Shown here: one piece after another, positions 44,709 to 54,023 of the stretch | Layout: every line of letters starts with the position of its first letter | Numbering within the stretch: the stretch's first letter is position 1 | DNA from: Chamaesiphon minutus PCC 6605 | GTDB lineage: Bacteria > Cyanobacteriota > Cyanobacteriia > Cyanobacteriales > Chamaesiphonaceae | Reading direction: 5' to 3' | Length of the DNA stretch: 64,000 nt | NCBI RefSeq assembly: GCF_000317145.1 | Contig: NC_019697.1 | Coordinates: 1,550,001 to 1,614,000, forward strand | Program-made: the position numbers and the translations under genes | The notes under the pieces: generated by a model | Databases searched by the model: none | Seen by the model: only the letters and a program-made list of their open reading frames with translations | Told to the model about the DNA's origin: nothing

Positions 44709-46192
44709 CATTCGTGACAAGTTAAGAAAATCAGAGATTTGTCAAAAAGGTAATAAAAAGATGCCAAACTGTTTCTAGTCAAGAGTTTGAGGGAATAGAG
44801 GCCTGATGACCAGCCGCCGAAGAAGTAACCGCGACCACGCCAAAAAGAACCACCAACCAGGTGTGGAAGATGAGATCATCGCCGCTCAAGTAGAGGCTTT
44901 ATTGACACCAGCAATTTTCAATCAAAGTCATTACTACCGACAATTAGGGCTGAGAAATCGGCTGTTAAATTTACCCTTGATGATGGCAGCAGTGCTGACG
45001 CTACTGTGGCGGAATGTGCCAGGAGTCAGAGAACTAAGCCGAATGTTAGGGCGAGAAGGATTTTTGTGGTGTGAGCCAACACAAGTAAGTCAACAGACGA
45101 TTGCACAAAGATTTCTGACCTTTCCATCTGAGTTATTTGAGAGAGTGTTTAAGGAATTACTGCCAGAATTTAGAGTGAAGTGGCACCAGAGAAAACAGCG
45201 ATTGTTGCCACAAAGCATTGAATTTGCTCAAGCAAAATTTGAGCGGATTTGGGCATGTGATGGCTCCACATTGGAAGCGATATTCAAGAAATTAGATAGC
45301 TTATCTGATGTGCCAATCGGACAACTAGCGGGAAAAATGGGAGTAGTCATAGATTTGGTGACGAGATTGCCGATTGAAATCTGGTTTAGAGAAAATCCCA
45401 AAGCTTCAGATGTTAATTTTGAGAAAGATATCCTGAATTTAGTAACATCGGGCACTTTATTGCTCTTGGATCGAGGCTTCTATCATTTCCAATTTTGGCA
45501 AGAATTAATTAACAGAGATATTCATTTTATTACTCGATTAAAAAAAGGTGCATCGCTACAGATAGAGCGAGTATTTAGCAATAGTTATAGTATCCGTGAC
45601 CGAATAGTGCGGATGGGGTCTGGCACCAAAAAGACTCCATATATAACTGTAAGATTAGTCGAAATTAAAGTGGGTAAAGTCTGGTATTCTTATCTAACTA
45701 GTGTACTCGACCCATTGAATCTTCCTCCCTATGTAGTCGCCGATTTGTACGGAAGACGGTGGCGAATTGAAGAGGCTTTTAATACTGTTAAACGATTGCT
45801 CGGGTTGAGTTATTTATGGACTGGTTCAGTTAATGGAATTAAATTACAGATGTGGGGGACTTGGCTGTTTTATGCAGTTCTAGTCGATTTAGGTGATGCT
45901 GTAGCTGATGAATTATCTCTCCCATTCGACCGCATTTCTTTAGAGATGATTTATCGAGGTCTTTATCACTTTCATGTAGCTCATCATAAAGGTTTAGCTG
46001 CCAATCCAGTCACCTATTTTGCTGCCCCAGAGAATCAAGATTTAGGTATTGTTAAAACTGTTCGTAAACCTAATGTTAAGTTAATTATTGCACCTTTTCC
46101 TGATTCTATGAGTCGAACAGACAATTTTTTCTTCGACTCATCGCCTCAAGCCCGCTTGACAAGTGCGATCGCTTCTTAACTTGTCACTAATG
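44709..46192 (+). mobile_element. IS4-family insertion sequence, copy 2 (1,484 bp)
   Basis: Same element as copies 1 and 3, in opposite orientation. 9-bp direct duplication GCTTTAACC at 44700-44708 and 46193-46201. It sits in the spacer between the split GT2 and a hypothetical gene; no gene is clearly cut, although the hypothetical gene's true start could have been affected. Confidence 0.95.
44806..46179 (+). CDS. IS4-family DDE transposase
   Basis: 457 residues, intact, with Asp152, Asp222 and Glu322 as in the other two copies. It differs from them by one residue seen on comparison (Thr98 instead of Ala98). All three copies are nearly identical at DNA level, consistent with very recent spread. 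Confidence 0.96.
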   Translation: MTSRRRSNRDHAKKNHQPGVEDEIIAAQVEALLTPAIFNQSHYYRQLGLRNRLLNLPLMMAAVLTLLWRNVPGVRELSRMLGREGFLWCEPTQVSQQTIAQRFLTFPSELFERVFKELLPEFRVKWHQRKQRLLPQSIEFAQAKFERIWACDGSTLEAIFKKLDSLSDVPIGQLAGKMGVVIDLVTRLPIEIWFRENPKASDVNFEKDILNLVTSGTLLLLDRGFYHFQFWQELINRDIHFITRLKKGASLQIERVFSNSYSIRDRIVRMGSGTKKTPYITVRLVEIKVGKVWYSYLTSVLDPLNLPPYVVADLYGRRWRIEEAFNTVKRLLGLSYLWTGSVNGIKLQMWGTWLFYAVLVDLGDAVADELSLPFDRISLEMIYRGLYHFHVAHHKGLAANPVTYFAAPENQDLGIVKTVRKPNVKLIIAPFPDSMSRTDNFFFDSSPQARLTSAIAS

Positions 46193-46251
46193 GCTTTAAC
46201 CGGATAATTGCTTGCACATTACTCTGCGGACTCATTCAATTTGACTGCTCG

Positions 46252-47196
46252 ATGCTGACAGCAAATAGTGCCAGAGTGAGACAGCCGCGTCTTCTGCCCT
46301 CGTCCGATCTAGCTCCACTACCATCCGAGCAGAGATTCGATCGGCAATTGGCTGTCAAAGATCGATCGGCACCGGAAGTATTTTTAAAAAATGGCACCAT
46401 TAGTCCGGCGACAGATGGGTTTTGGCGACAGCCGATCCCTGCCAGCGTGCGCTACGAATCAGCCAAGCTAAATGCAGCAGGAGCTTTGTTCGATCTCAAC
46501 TACAACGTCATTACTAGCAATAGCGATCCCCTGACTGATGTTTATGTCCCTGCTAGCTGGCAGCAACGCGTCGGCGGCACTCAATGGCTAGACAGAGTAA
46601 GATTTCCGATCGACTTTGTGCTAGCCGATGCTGGACGCAACAACACCCCCAATAATCCACTTTGCACCGTCAACAAAGACACAAAACAGAGCCAGTGTTT
46701 TAACAGTGTTGCTCGCCCCCAAGCGGGCACCCCAATTTTTGCTTATCGCTCTGGCAGTCACGGTGGTTCTGGTCTTTCTGGTGGCGATATTACTGGTGCT
46801 GCGTTACGCCGACAGCGGATCGAACATGCGATCGGTATTTTGGTCTGGGCACGAAAATTTTTGAGTTCTCACAATCGCGGCTTTACTGCCCCCGCCGTCC
46901 GCGCCGATAAATATGCTAATGCTAAAACTTATGGTGGAAACAATCACAACCTCGTGATGGGTTCTCGTTTGGCACTCAAACCAGATGCTACTCCTCAAAA
47001 ATTGGGCGTATCCTGTCCGCATCTTTTTCCAGTGATTCAGGCTTTGAAACGCTATGGAGCTTACGTTGTCGATGACTCTGCCTGGGATGTCGTTTATCTG
47101 TCTACCGATCGAGCAGCCGCTAAAATGTTACAACCGTGTAGAAATGATTTACTAAAAATCTACCGTGCGCTCCAAGTTGTGACCGTTCCCGATTGA
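46252..47196 (+). CDS. Hypothetical protein, unknown function
   Basis: 314 residues. No family name recognised. Blocks that look conserved-protein-like are GSHGGSGLSGGDITG, YGGNNHNLVMGSRLALKP and the C-terminal RYGAYVVDDSAWDVVYL, a segment reminiscent of surface or carbohydrate-related proteins in other bacteria. No signal peptide is seen at the chosen start, yet the sequence looks extracellular, so the real start may be missing or upstream of the adjacent IS. Four Cys residues (CTV, QCF, SCP, QPC). Confidence 0.6.
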   Translation: MLTANSARVRQPRLLPSSDLAPLPSEQRFDRQLAVKDRSAPEVFLKNGTISPATDGFWRQPIPASVRYESAKLNAAGALFDLNYNVITSNSDPLTDVYVPASWQQRVGGTQWLDRVRFPIDFVLADAGRNNTPNNPLCTVNKDTKQSQCFNSVARPQAGTPIFAYRSGSHGGSGLSGGDITGAALRRQRIEHAIGILVWARKFLSSHNRGFTAPAVRADKYANAKTYGGNNHNLVMGSRLALKPDATPQKLGVSCPHLFPVIQALKRYGAYVVDDSAWDVVYLSTDRAAAKMLQPCRNDLLKIYRALQVVTVPD

Positions 47197-47223
47197 CGAG
47201 AGGGATTAATCGATTTGCTAGAT

Positions 47224-48412
47224 CTAAATACTCAAAAATAGCCGACCACCCCAAGCTAAAATTAAGGTGAAAATAATTGCGGCAGTTGCTTGTCTTATCA
47301 TTAATCCTAGCGCGAATCTAATCGACTGTTCGCGGGCGATCGTTAGTGCCGTCACCAAGCAAGGTAGCAACACTCCCGCCAGATAAACAGCCGTGAGAAT
47401 TTGCAAGGGAGATAGTACCGCGATCGTTTTCGGTTCGGCGAATAGTAATAATCCATCTTTACGAATCGATGCCAAAATTACGGGTAATGCCGCATCTGAA
47501 GGTAGCTTAAATAAACTCATAATTGGTGATATTAGTCCACCCAGAGCAGTTAAAACGCCCAACCAGTCAAGTATAGACGCGATCGCTGAAATAACTAAAA
47601 AGATTGGAATTGCGTTAGTAAGAAATTGCTCGATCGTCCCCTTAGCCTCGCGCCAAATCGTTCTCCATTTGGGTATTTCTAGAAAAACTCGTCGTTCGAT
47701 CGCTAGCTGATTTTGGGCGGAACGCGCTCATTTTGGGGCAATCAGACGGGTGTAAATTAAGGTTGTAAAGGTTAGATAAAGTAGATAAGGAATTATCAGA
47801 AACGATCGATTCGCAGCACTAAATACCCCCAGCGTGGCACCGAATTGGTAGGAACATGCCGAACCAAAAGCGATCGCTGAAATACAAGTCTTGCGGGAGC
47901 AACTAGAGCAGGCACGGGTACTAATTACCGCTGGTACATTGCAGCCAAAACCCATGAGAATGCGGACTAAATCTCGTCCCGATAATCCCACTGGGCGCAA
48001 TAATGGATGCAAAGCGATCGTGATGCGTTCGACTAAACCACTAGCTTTATATGCACCCAAAAATAGCGCGTAGAGGATGACTGTAGGTACAGCCCAGACA
48101 AATAATAATGGCCCCATCGTGACTAATCCATACCGCCCGATCGCGATTTCTTTGAGTAGTGATGGTAAGCTGGATAAGGCTGCTGTAATGGGTTTGATGA
48201 TTTCCTGTACCAGTGGATCGGTAAAGAATCCCCGGCGTATCTACAAATGTAACCCCATCACCTAGATAGTTTTCACAGACAACGGTGGAGCCACGAAAGT
48301 TGCTGCTGTAGGCAGATTTTCCAGTCAGAGAGGCAATTAGTTGAGATTTACCAGTATTTTCTTTGCCGATAATGACGATCGATCTTTGAAGCGGTGGGGT
48401 TAGTAAAGGCAT
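47224..48412 (-). pseudogene. feoB: Ferrous iron transporter FeoB, decayed
   Basis: The N-terminal piece (from 48412) has a G1 loop IGKENTGKSQL and G3 DTPG, then after about 60 residues the frame is lost. In a different frame the FeoB gate region begins (FFTDPLVQEIIKP, then VLYALFLGAYKASGLVER..., with the GFGCNVPAVISTRAC hinge). The whole G-domain/helical part between G3 and the first membrane segment is absent, so a deletion removed it. In the gate frame an in-frame TGA lies near 47728, after which the sequence continues recognisably (FLEIPKWRTIWREAKGTIEQF..., then SILDWLGVLTALGG). FeoB normally imports Fe(II) through the inner membrane. With a deletion and a stop it should be non-functional. 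Confidence 0.85.
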
Positions 48413-48547
48413 TGTAATCAGTTGAAAGTTGATAAGCTAAACAACATCAGTTTTTTCTGATGAAGACTCTATGCAATGGGTTGAGGATATTTGCTTCGTT
48501 CGAGTACCGCACAAGGGTTGTTCGCGGAGCGTTCCCATAGGGTAATC

Positions 48548-48640
48548 AGTGCTAGTGTCACAAAGTCCGCCACGGGGACTGAATTTCTTAGTCCGCGTAG
48601 GCGGACTTTGCATCATGAGCGGCGATTTCAATCGCTGTGC
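48548..48640. repeat. Paired palindromes AGTCCGC...GCGGACTT and GCGATTTCAATCGC
   Basis: AAGTCCGCC...TTAGTCCGCGTAGGCGGACTTTG with GGCGATTTCAATCGCTG, the same pair found in the trpB-trpA spacer. Common dispersed cyanobacterial repeat. The remaining spacer 48413-48655 shows no gene. Confidence 0.75.
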
Positions 48641-48655
48641 TGTGCTGTTTTTGAT

Positions 48656-49798
48656 TTAACAAATACAATCGTTGTCACAACAAGAGAGATCGTCGAGGAA
48701 CATCCCTTCATTGCGATAGACGGCTAGAGCAGCCGGATCGATATCCAGACGACGCGCGATCGAATTTGCCACCACCGCAAAGCGTTGACGGAACTTGTAG
48801 ATAAAACAGAAAATCGCTTTATCGTGGCGCACAGAAGGGCCGACGACAAATAGCCCAGGCGTGATGGTAGACTCATCTTCATCGTTCAACCTGGCATAGC
48901 CATCCGACCAATTAAATAGATGGGCAATTCGTTTTAAACTGCCCTCAAAGCCAGTACAGATAATCGGTTGCGTCGGCGAAATCCACTTGTCATATTCGCT
49001 ATGGATGGCATAACCACCAGGTACCGCCGTTACTTCTTCAATTGCGGCACCCCCAATTAGTTCTAACCGCCCTGTCGAATAACACAACTCGACTCGCTGC
49101 AATGTATAAGGGGAGAGCGAAACACTCGGATCGGGGTCGGCATTGCCCCAGGTGCCACTACGTTGGCGTATAGCCTACCGGAGGTAATCGAGTACTGTGA
49201 CTTTTTTCCCCAAAGCTACCAAATTTACCGCCGCATCCATGCCACTTTCGTACCCGCCCAAAATCGTAAATTCATCCCCCTGAAGTTCTCTCCAGGAGCC
49301 TACTTGAGAATTGTGGAGACACAGATCTGCCCCAAGAAAAGGATTCAAATTTGGATACTGAAATTCTCCGGCTGCCCAAATCACAAACTGGGTGTGAATA
49401 ACACCATCTGGCACCCGAATCCCAAACCCGCGACATTGAGGCAATACTTCGATTTTTTGGACTTCAACGCCTGTATGGACGGGTAAGCTCATTCGATCGG
49501 CGACCATTTCTAGGTACCTTGCATATTGGGTACCATTGAGGTGTTCGCGCCGGAAACTAATTGCGGGGGAGGTTTTACGGGCGATCGCGTTTAAGTCAAG
49601 CTGCCCAAACCCATGTGCCGGAAAGGATGGAGTGATAAAATTCATCTCCTGCGGCCATCGCCGAAACGATTCGCCGATTTGATGCCGTTCGAGAATGGCG
49701 AAATTCTCCAATCCCAAATCTCTCAACACTACCCCCATCCCAATTCCTGCCGCACCTGCACCAACAATTACCACATCATAGATTTCTGATTTTCTCAT
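48656..49798 (-). pseudogene. FAD/NAD(P)-binding oxidoreductase with in-frame stop
   Basis: Starts at 49798 (MRKSEIYDVVIVGAGAAGIGMGVVL, FAD motif; NAD(P) motif around TILGGYESGMDAAVNL) and runs to a TAG at 49175-49177 after KVTVLDYLR; the same frame continues to 48656 (RSGTWGNADPDPSVSLSPYT..., then GLFVVGPSVRHDKAIFCFIYKFRQRFAVVANSIA). Without the stop it would be about 380 residues with a Cys-rich end CCDNDCIC. It resembles flavin-containing monooxygenase/CzcO-like proteins. A Fur-box-like palindrome is at 49825-49843, 27 bp upstream of the start, so iron control is likely. It may be a pseudogene, or the stop could be read through. Confidence 0.7.
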
Positions 49799-49824
49799 GA
49801 GGATGGGAACACAAGTGTAATTTC

Positions 49825-49843
49825 AAGAATGATAATCATTCTC
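49825..49843. promoter_or_regulatory. Fur-box-like palindrome
   Basis: AAGAATGATAATCATTCTC is an 8-1-8 palindrome (AGAATGAT-A-ATCATTCT) close to the Fur consensus GATAATGATAATCATTATC. It lies directly upstream of the flavoprotein gene's start, in minus orientation. Confidence 0.8.
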
Positions 49844-50003
49844 TTATTTTAATCCTAATCGCAGATCTCAGATTGGGATTCCTAGCTTAAAATCGCTTGC
49901 TCCTCTGGCACAGATGCTCCGCCAACAGGGTTGTCGGCATTGTTGTCGATTGGCTGGATAGCTCGATTTATAGCGTTATGAGGCTAAAATTGCAAAATAA
50001 TTT

Positions 50004-50022
50004 GAGAATGATTATCATTTTT
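50004..50022. promoter_or_regulatory. Second Fur-box-like palindrome
   Basis: GAGAATGATTATCATTTTT with an inner AATGATTATCATT palindrome, 112 bp upstream of the carboxypeptidase gene. With the first box it lies in a divergent promoter region, so it might control either side. No other gene is seen in 49799-50133. Confidence 0.7.
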
Positions 50023-50133
50023 ATGATATATTCTTGGCTGACGGCTCAAGAACCTGTAAGATAAGTTCATATTTCTTCAAATAAGGGAACTCTTCTTTAA
50101 GATTGCTCTCATTAGTAACGTTAAGACTCACGA

Positions 50134-51012
50134 ATGCGCCTCAATCAAAAGATTAAATATTACTTTTACCGATTGCTCTCAGCCTTTGTAGCCATCGCGA
50201 TCGTCGCTAGTTCCTTTACACTAGATCGAAGGGCATCAGCCCTAAACCCACCACCACAGCAGGTTAGGCACACCTCAATCGCTAGTAGCCCGAACATTTG
50301 TCCGAGTAATCTCAGCTTAGTATTAGATCCGATCGTCAACGCGCCTACCTTTGCCGAAGGGGAGTGGGGCGTACTGGTACAATCCCTTGCTACGGGACAA
50401 ACACTGTATCAACATAATCCAGCGATATCGCTCATCCCCGCTTCTAATATCAAACTGCTAACTACCGCAGCAGCAGTGCAAAATGTCCCCAATCTACCAC
50501 CGCTCGATCTGGAAGAATGGCTGCGAGCGATTGGTTTGGTCAACCGCGATAGTAATAACGGACAAGCGAATCGACTCCTGAGCCGGATGGGTGGGGTTCA
50601 AGCCATCAAGACAGCGATCGCGCCCTTGGGAGTCAACCCTGATACCTATAGACAGGTAGATGGTTCGGGTTTATCCCGTAGCAATCGAGCCGAACCGACG
50701 ACCTTTGTTAATCTACTTAGGGGTATGTCCAATCTACCAGGAAATAAAATTTTCTACGATTCGCTCTCGATCGCGGGAATGAATGGCACGTTAAGCAATC
50801 GCCTTACAGATCCCTTCCTCCAAGGTAGAGTCCATGCCAAAACCGGAACCCTCAAAGGGGTAAGAACGCTCTCTGGCTATCTAGACAATCCCAATTACGG
50901 CAAAATGGTATTTAGTATCATGGTCAATCAGTCGGGATTATCGGGAAAAGTGATGACCAAGGCGATCGATGAAATGGTTTTGGATTTGGCACTGGTGAAA
51001 AACTGCGGTTGA
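50134..51012 (+). CDS. Shortened S13-family D-Ala-D-Ala carboxypeptidase (PBP4-like)
   Basis: 292 residues versus about 430-480 for usual PBP4/DacB. Signal-anchor type N-terminus (about 15-36). Active-site block IPASNIKLLTTAAAV with Ser104 and Lys107 (SxxK), DGSGLSRSN at 177-184, and KTG at 236-238. The stretch between the first two motifs is only about 75 residues; in family members roughly 240 residues, so domains II/III have been lost in frame. DD-carboxypeptidases trim and cut peptidoglycan cross-links in the periplasm. All catalytic motifs survive, so activity is possible but substrate positioning may be altered. Confidence 0.8.
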   Translation: MRLNQKIKYYFYRLLSAFVAIAIVASSFTLDRRASALNPPPQQVRHTSIASSPNICPSNLSLVLDPIVNAPTFAEGEWGVLVQSLATGQTLYQHNPAISLIPASNIKLLTTAAAVQNVPNLPPLDLEEWLRAIGLVNRDSNNGQANRLLSRMGGVQAIKTAIAPLGVNPDTYRQVDGSGLSRSNRAEPTTFVNLLRGMSNLPGNKIFYDSLSIAGMNGTLSNRLTDPFLQGRVHAKTGTLKGVRTLSGYLDNPNYGKMVFSIMVNQSGLSGKVMTKAIDEMVLDLALVKNCG

Positions 51013-51223
51013 GCGATTGAGGCTCGATCGAAGTTAAGGGTTTGGAGATTTCATTTCCGATCGTAAGTTAACCGCTCGCCCACAAACTAACCAGGCAAAC
51101 AACTCACCCTGCTGTGGCTCCCCGATCTGGTGGTGGCGACATTTGCCGAACCGAGTTTTCCGATGAAAGGACAAATTTTTGACGGCAAGTTCCTATAATG
51201 GAAGCAGTATTCCCTGGTTTAGC

Positions 51224-52651
51224 ATGACCCTATCGCCCAACACAACATTATCGATCCGCAACGCCAGAGTTTTACTCCCTGATGGGAGCTTCCAGTTAGC
51301 TGATGTGTGGGTGGAGGGAGGTGTGATTCGCGAGATTGGCCCAAACCTCGCTCGATTCCGCACAGCGGAGGCTTCTGCGCAGGCAGAGGCTACGCCAACG
51401 CCAACGGCTGATACTGTCATTGATGCTCATCAGCTCACCCTGCTACCTGGTGTAATTGACCCCCAAGTGCATTTTCGCGAACCAGGATTAGAGCATAAAG
51501 AAGACCTCACTACGGCATCCCGCGCCTGTGCCCGTGGTGGCGTGACCTCCTTCTTGGAAATGCCCAATACCAAGCCCCTGACGATTAATCAGACAGCTCT
51601 CAACGACAAGTTGACCCGCGCTGCCCAAAAATCTTTTGTGAACTTTGGTTTTTTCATCGGTGCTACGTCCGAAAACTTACCCGATCTCCAAACAGCGACA
51701 CCCACCCCTGGCATCAAGATTTTCATGGGTTCGATGCATGGCGATCTGCTGGTGGATGAAGAAAGTTCTCTCGATCGCATTTTTGCTACTGGTACGCGCC
51801 TGATCGCCGTTCATGCCGAAGACCAAGCCCGGATTGCCCAACGGCGCAAGGAATTTGCTGGGATTACCGATCCAGCCATCCATTCAGTGATTCAAGACAA
51901 TCAGGCGGCACTCAACGCCACCCAGCTTGCCCTCAAACTGTCCAAAAAATATCAGCGAAGGTTACATATTCTGCACCTTTCCACCGCCGAAGAAGCCGAA
52001 TTACTACGTCAGGACAAGCCAGCTTGGGTGACAGCAGAAGTCACGCCGCAGCATCTGCTCCTGAATACGGGCGACTATCAAAAACTGGGGTCACTGATTC
52101 AAATGAATCCCCCTATCCGGAGTGCCCATGACAATGAGGTACTGTGGCAGGCACTTCAGGATGGCGTAATTGATTTTATTGCTACCGATCATGCGCCCCA
52201 TACTCTGGCAGAAAAGGGTCAGGCGAATACCACAAATCCAGCCGCTGAAGATGCCTCTTCTACAACCGTTTTTCTGGAGCCTGCCAAGGTGCCGTCAGGA
52301 ATGCCTGGTGTGGAAACCTCTCTGCCGCTGATGCTTACCCAAGCGATGCAAGGGCGATGTACTGTCGCTCAAGTTTCCCAATGGATGTCTACGGCGGTGG
52401 CAAAGGCTTATGGAATTGTCGGGAAGGGAGCCATCGCCCCTGGCTACGATGCTGACTTAGTACTCGTAGATTTAGATAATTACCATCCGGTATTGCGCGA
52501 AGAATTACAGACCAAGTGTGGCTGGAGTCCGTTTGAGGGCTGGAATTTGACAGGCTGGCCTGCGGTCACAATCGTTGGCGGACAAGTGGTCTACGATCGA
52601 GGTCAATTTAATCAGCAGGTTCGAGGTCGAGCTTTGACATTCAACGCCTAG
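51224..52651 (+). CDS. pyrC: Dihydroorotase
   Basis: 475 residues from the ATG at 51224; 15 upstream in-frame codons have no support. Metal-site motif DPQVHFREPG (HxH) at about 89-98, the SMHGD/HAEDQ region near 180-200 and LHLSTAEEA (about 245), and the metal-binding TDHAPH at about 325. These fit class I dihydroorotases, which form dihydroorotate in pyrimidine biosynthesis. Full length and intact. Confidence 0.93.
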   Translation: MTLSPNTTLSIRNARVLLPDGSFQLADVWVEGGVIREIGPNLARFRTAEASAQAEATPTPTADTVIDAHQLTLLPGVIDPQVHFREPGLEHKEDLTTASRACARGGVTSFLEMPNTKPLTINQTALNDKLTRAAQKSFVNFGFFIGATSENLPDLQTATPTPGIKIFMGSMHGDLLVDEESSLDRIFATGTRLIAVHAEDQARIAQRRKEFAGITDPAIHSVIQDNQAALNATQLALKLSKKYQRRLHILHLSTAEEAELLRQDKPAWVTAEVTPQHLLLNTGDYQKLGSLIQMNPPIRSAHDNEVLWQALQDGVIDFIATDHAPHTLAEKGQANTTNPAAEDASSTTVFLEPAKVPSGMPGVETSLPLMLTQAMQGRCTVAQVSQWMSTAVAKAYGIVGKGAIAPGYDADLVLVDLDNYHPVLREELQTKCGWSPFEGWNLTGWPAVTIVGGQVVYDRGQFNQQVRGRALTFNA

Positions 52652-52652
52652 C

Positions 52653-52826
52653 GTTCCATCCAAAATTATTTTAGAGCATTTGCCCGAACGAATTCGTACT
52701 GCTCTAATCGATCGTGCTGCTGAAATTGAATACCCGATCGAAGCAGTTGTGGAGATGGCTATCGCTAGTTTTTTGGACACCGAGGCTTTGGGTTTTGCTG
52801 ATTGTAAACCAGGGCGTGGACAGTAG
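52653..52826 (+). pseudogene. Fragment of a small CopG/antitoxin-like protein
   Basis: 58 codons beginning right at the dihydroorotase's stop, reading VPSKIILEHLPERIRTALIDRAAEIEY..., ending GFADCKPGRGQ. Pattern of small cyanobacterial proteins with an LPE start. There is no ATG, GTG or TTG before the conserved part except TTG inside LPE (52680s), so it seems truncated at its 5' end. Stop TAG at 52824-52826. Confidence 0.45.
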
Positions 52827-53057
52827 CATTTTGAGCGGAACGGTCAACCCATTAACGATGAAGGTACACATTTCAGCCGATCGATCCGGCGATTTCGGTT
52901 TGGTCGATCGATCGCACTCACCACTATCGACAGCAAGATCGTTACGAGTATCTACCTGAATAGTTGTTTGATAAATAATGTGACTCGTCAGACACTTTCT
53001 CCTTCTATTCTAAATCTCGTGATAAACTCCTGTAAGCTCATTTGTTCTTTTGTCACG

Positions 53058-53993
53058 ATGGCTAATCTACCTCACCCAGTTCAATATCAGGGCAGTAAGC
53101 GAAACCTCGCGGCAGATATTCTTAGGTTTCTGCCCAATCAAGTAGAGAGGTTGGTAGAACCTTTTGCGGGAACTGCGGCAATTAGCATCGCTGCTGCTGC
53201 CGAACAAAGTGCCCGAAATTTTTGGTTGAACGATTTGAATAAACCACTGATAGAATTATTCAAGCTAATTATAGAGAATCCAAGTGATATAGCAGATGCC
53301 TATGCAGAGATATGGAGTGAACAACATGCTGATTCGATCGATCATTATTTTCAAGTTAGAACAAAATTCAATCAAACAAAAGATCCAAAACTGTTTCTAT
53401 ATTTGCTAGCACGATGTGTAAAAGGAGCTGTTCGTTATAACTCGGCAGGATTATTTAATCAAAGCCCTGATAAAAGGCGAAAAGGAACACAGCCTGCAAC
53501 CGTGAGAAAAAATATAGAAGGGGTGTCCAGACTTCTCAAAGGCAAATGTCAGTTTACATGCCTGGATTATAGACAAGTACTAAACCAAGTCCAGAATCGT
53601 GATTTTGTTTATATGGATCCCCCTTATCAAGGTGTGTGTGGAAATAAAGATTCAAGATATTTCTCTGGAATTGACTTTGAAGATTTTGTTTTAGCCCTTG
53701 AAGATCTAAACGAAAGAGGAATAGCATTTGCAATTAGTTATGATGGCAGGCTAGGCAATAAAACTTTCGGCAGGGTATTACCTGACAGCTTAGGACTCAA
53801 GAGAATTGAAATCGAAGTTGGAAGATCTTCGCAATCAACACTACTAGGTAGAGATGAAACAACTGTAGAATCTTTGTACCTATCACCAGATTTAATCAGC
53901 CGACAATTTGCAGATCTGACAAGCTATATTAGCAAATCGCCAAAGCAATTGACTCTCTTAGAAAAACATGGACAATTCTCAACAGCTACCTGA
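53058..53993 (+). CDS. Dam-like N6-adenine DNA methyltransferase (D12 class)
   Basis: 311 residues from the ATG at 53058; thirty earlier in-frame residues (from 52968) look untranslated. Motif X-like start PVQYQGSKRNLA, motif I VEPFAGTAAIS (about 33-43), catalytic DPPY in YMDPPYQG at about 186, the alpha-type D12 order. It methylates adenine in a short palindrome (GATC or similar cannot be told from sequence). The downstream gene starts 26 bp inside this gene's end, the usual arrangement of a type II restriction-modification pair. Confidence 0.92.
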   Translation: MANLPHPVQYQGSKRNLAADILRFLPNQVERLVEPFAGTAAISIAAAAEQSARNFWLNDLNKPLIELFKLIIENPSDIADAYAEIWSEQHADSIDHYFQVRTKFNQTKDPKLFLYLLARCVKGAVRYNSAGLFNQSPDKRRKGTQPATVRKNIEGVSRLLKGKCQFTCLDYRQVLNQVQNRDFVYMDPPYQGVCGNKDSRYFSGIDFEDFVLALEDLNERGIAFAISYDGRLGNKTFGRVLPDSLGLKRIEIEVGRSSQSTLLGRDETTVESLYLSPDLISRQFADLTSYISKSPKQLTLLEKHGQFSTAT

Positions 53994-54023
53994 TGACTTT
54001 GTGCAACTTTGTCAGTCGGTGAC
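53968..54023 (+). pseudogene. 5' stump of a gene overlapping the methyltransferase, probably the restriction endonuclease
   Basis: ATG at 53968 overlaps the methyltransferase stop by 26 bp and reads MDNSQQLPDDFVQLCQSVT before the IS4-family element begins at 54024; translation would then run into the IS and stop at 54078. The rest of the gene is missing. The identity as a restriction endonuclease is inferred from position only. Confidence 0.7.

Noticed and set aside
52714-52959. 81-codon plus-strand frame after the dihydroorotase
   Set aside because: It overlaps the better-supported fragment at 52653-52826 in another frame and shows no protein-like pattern.
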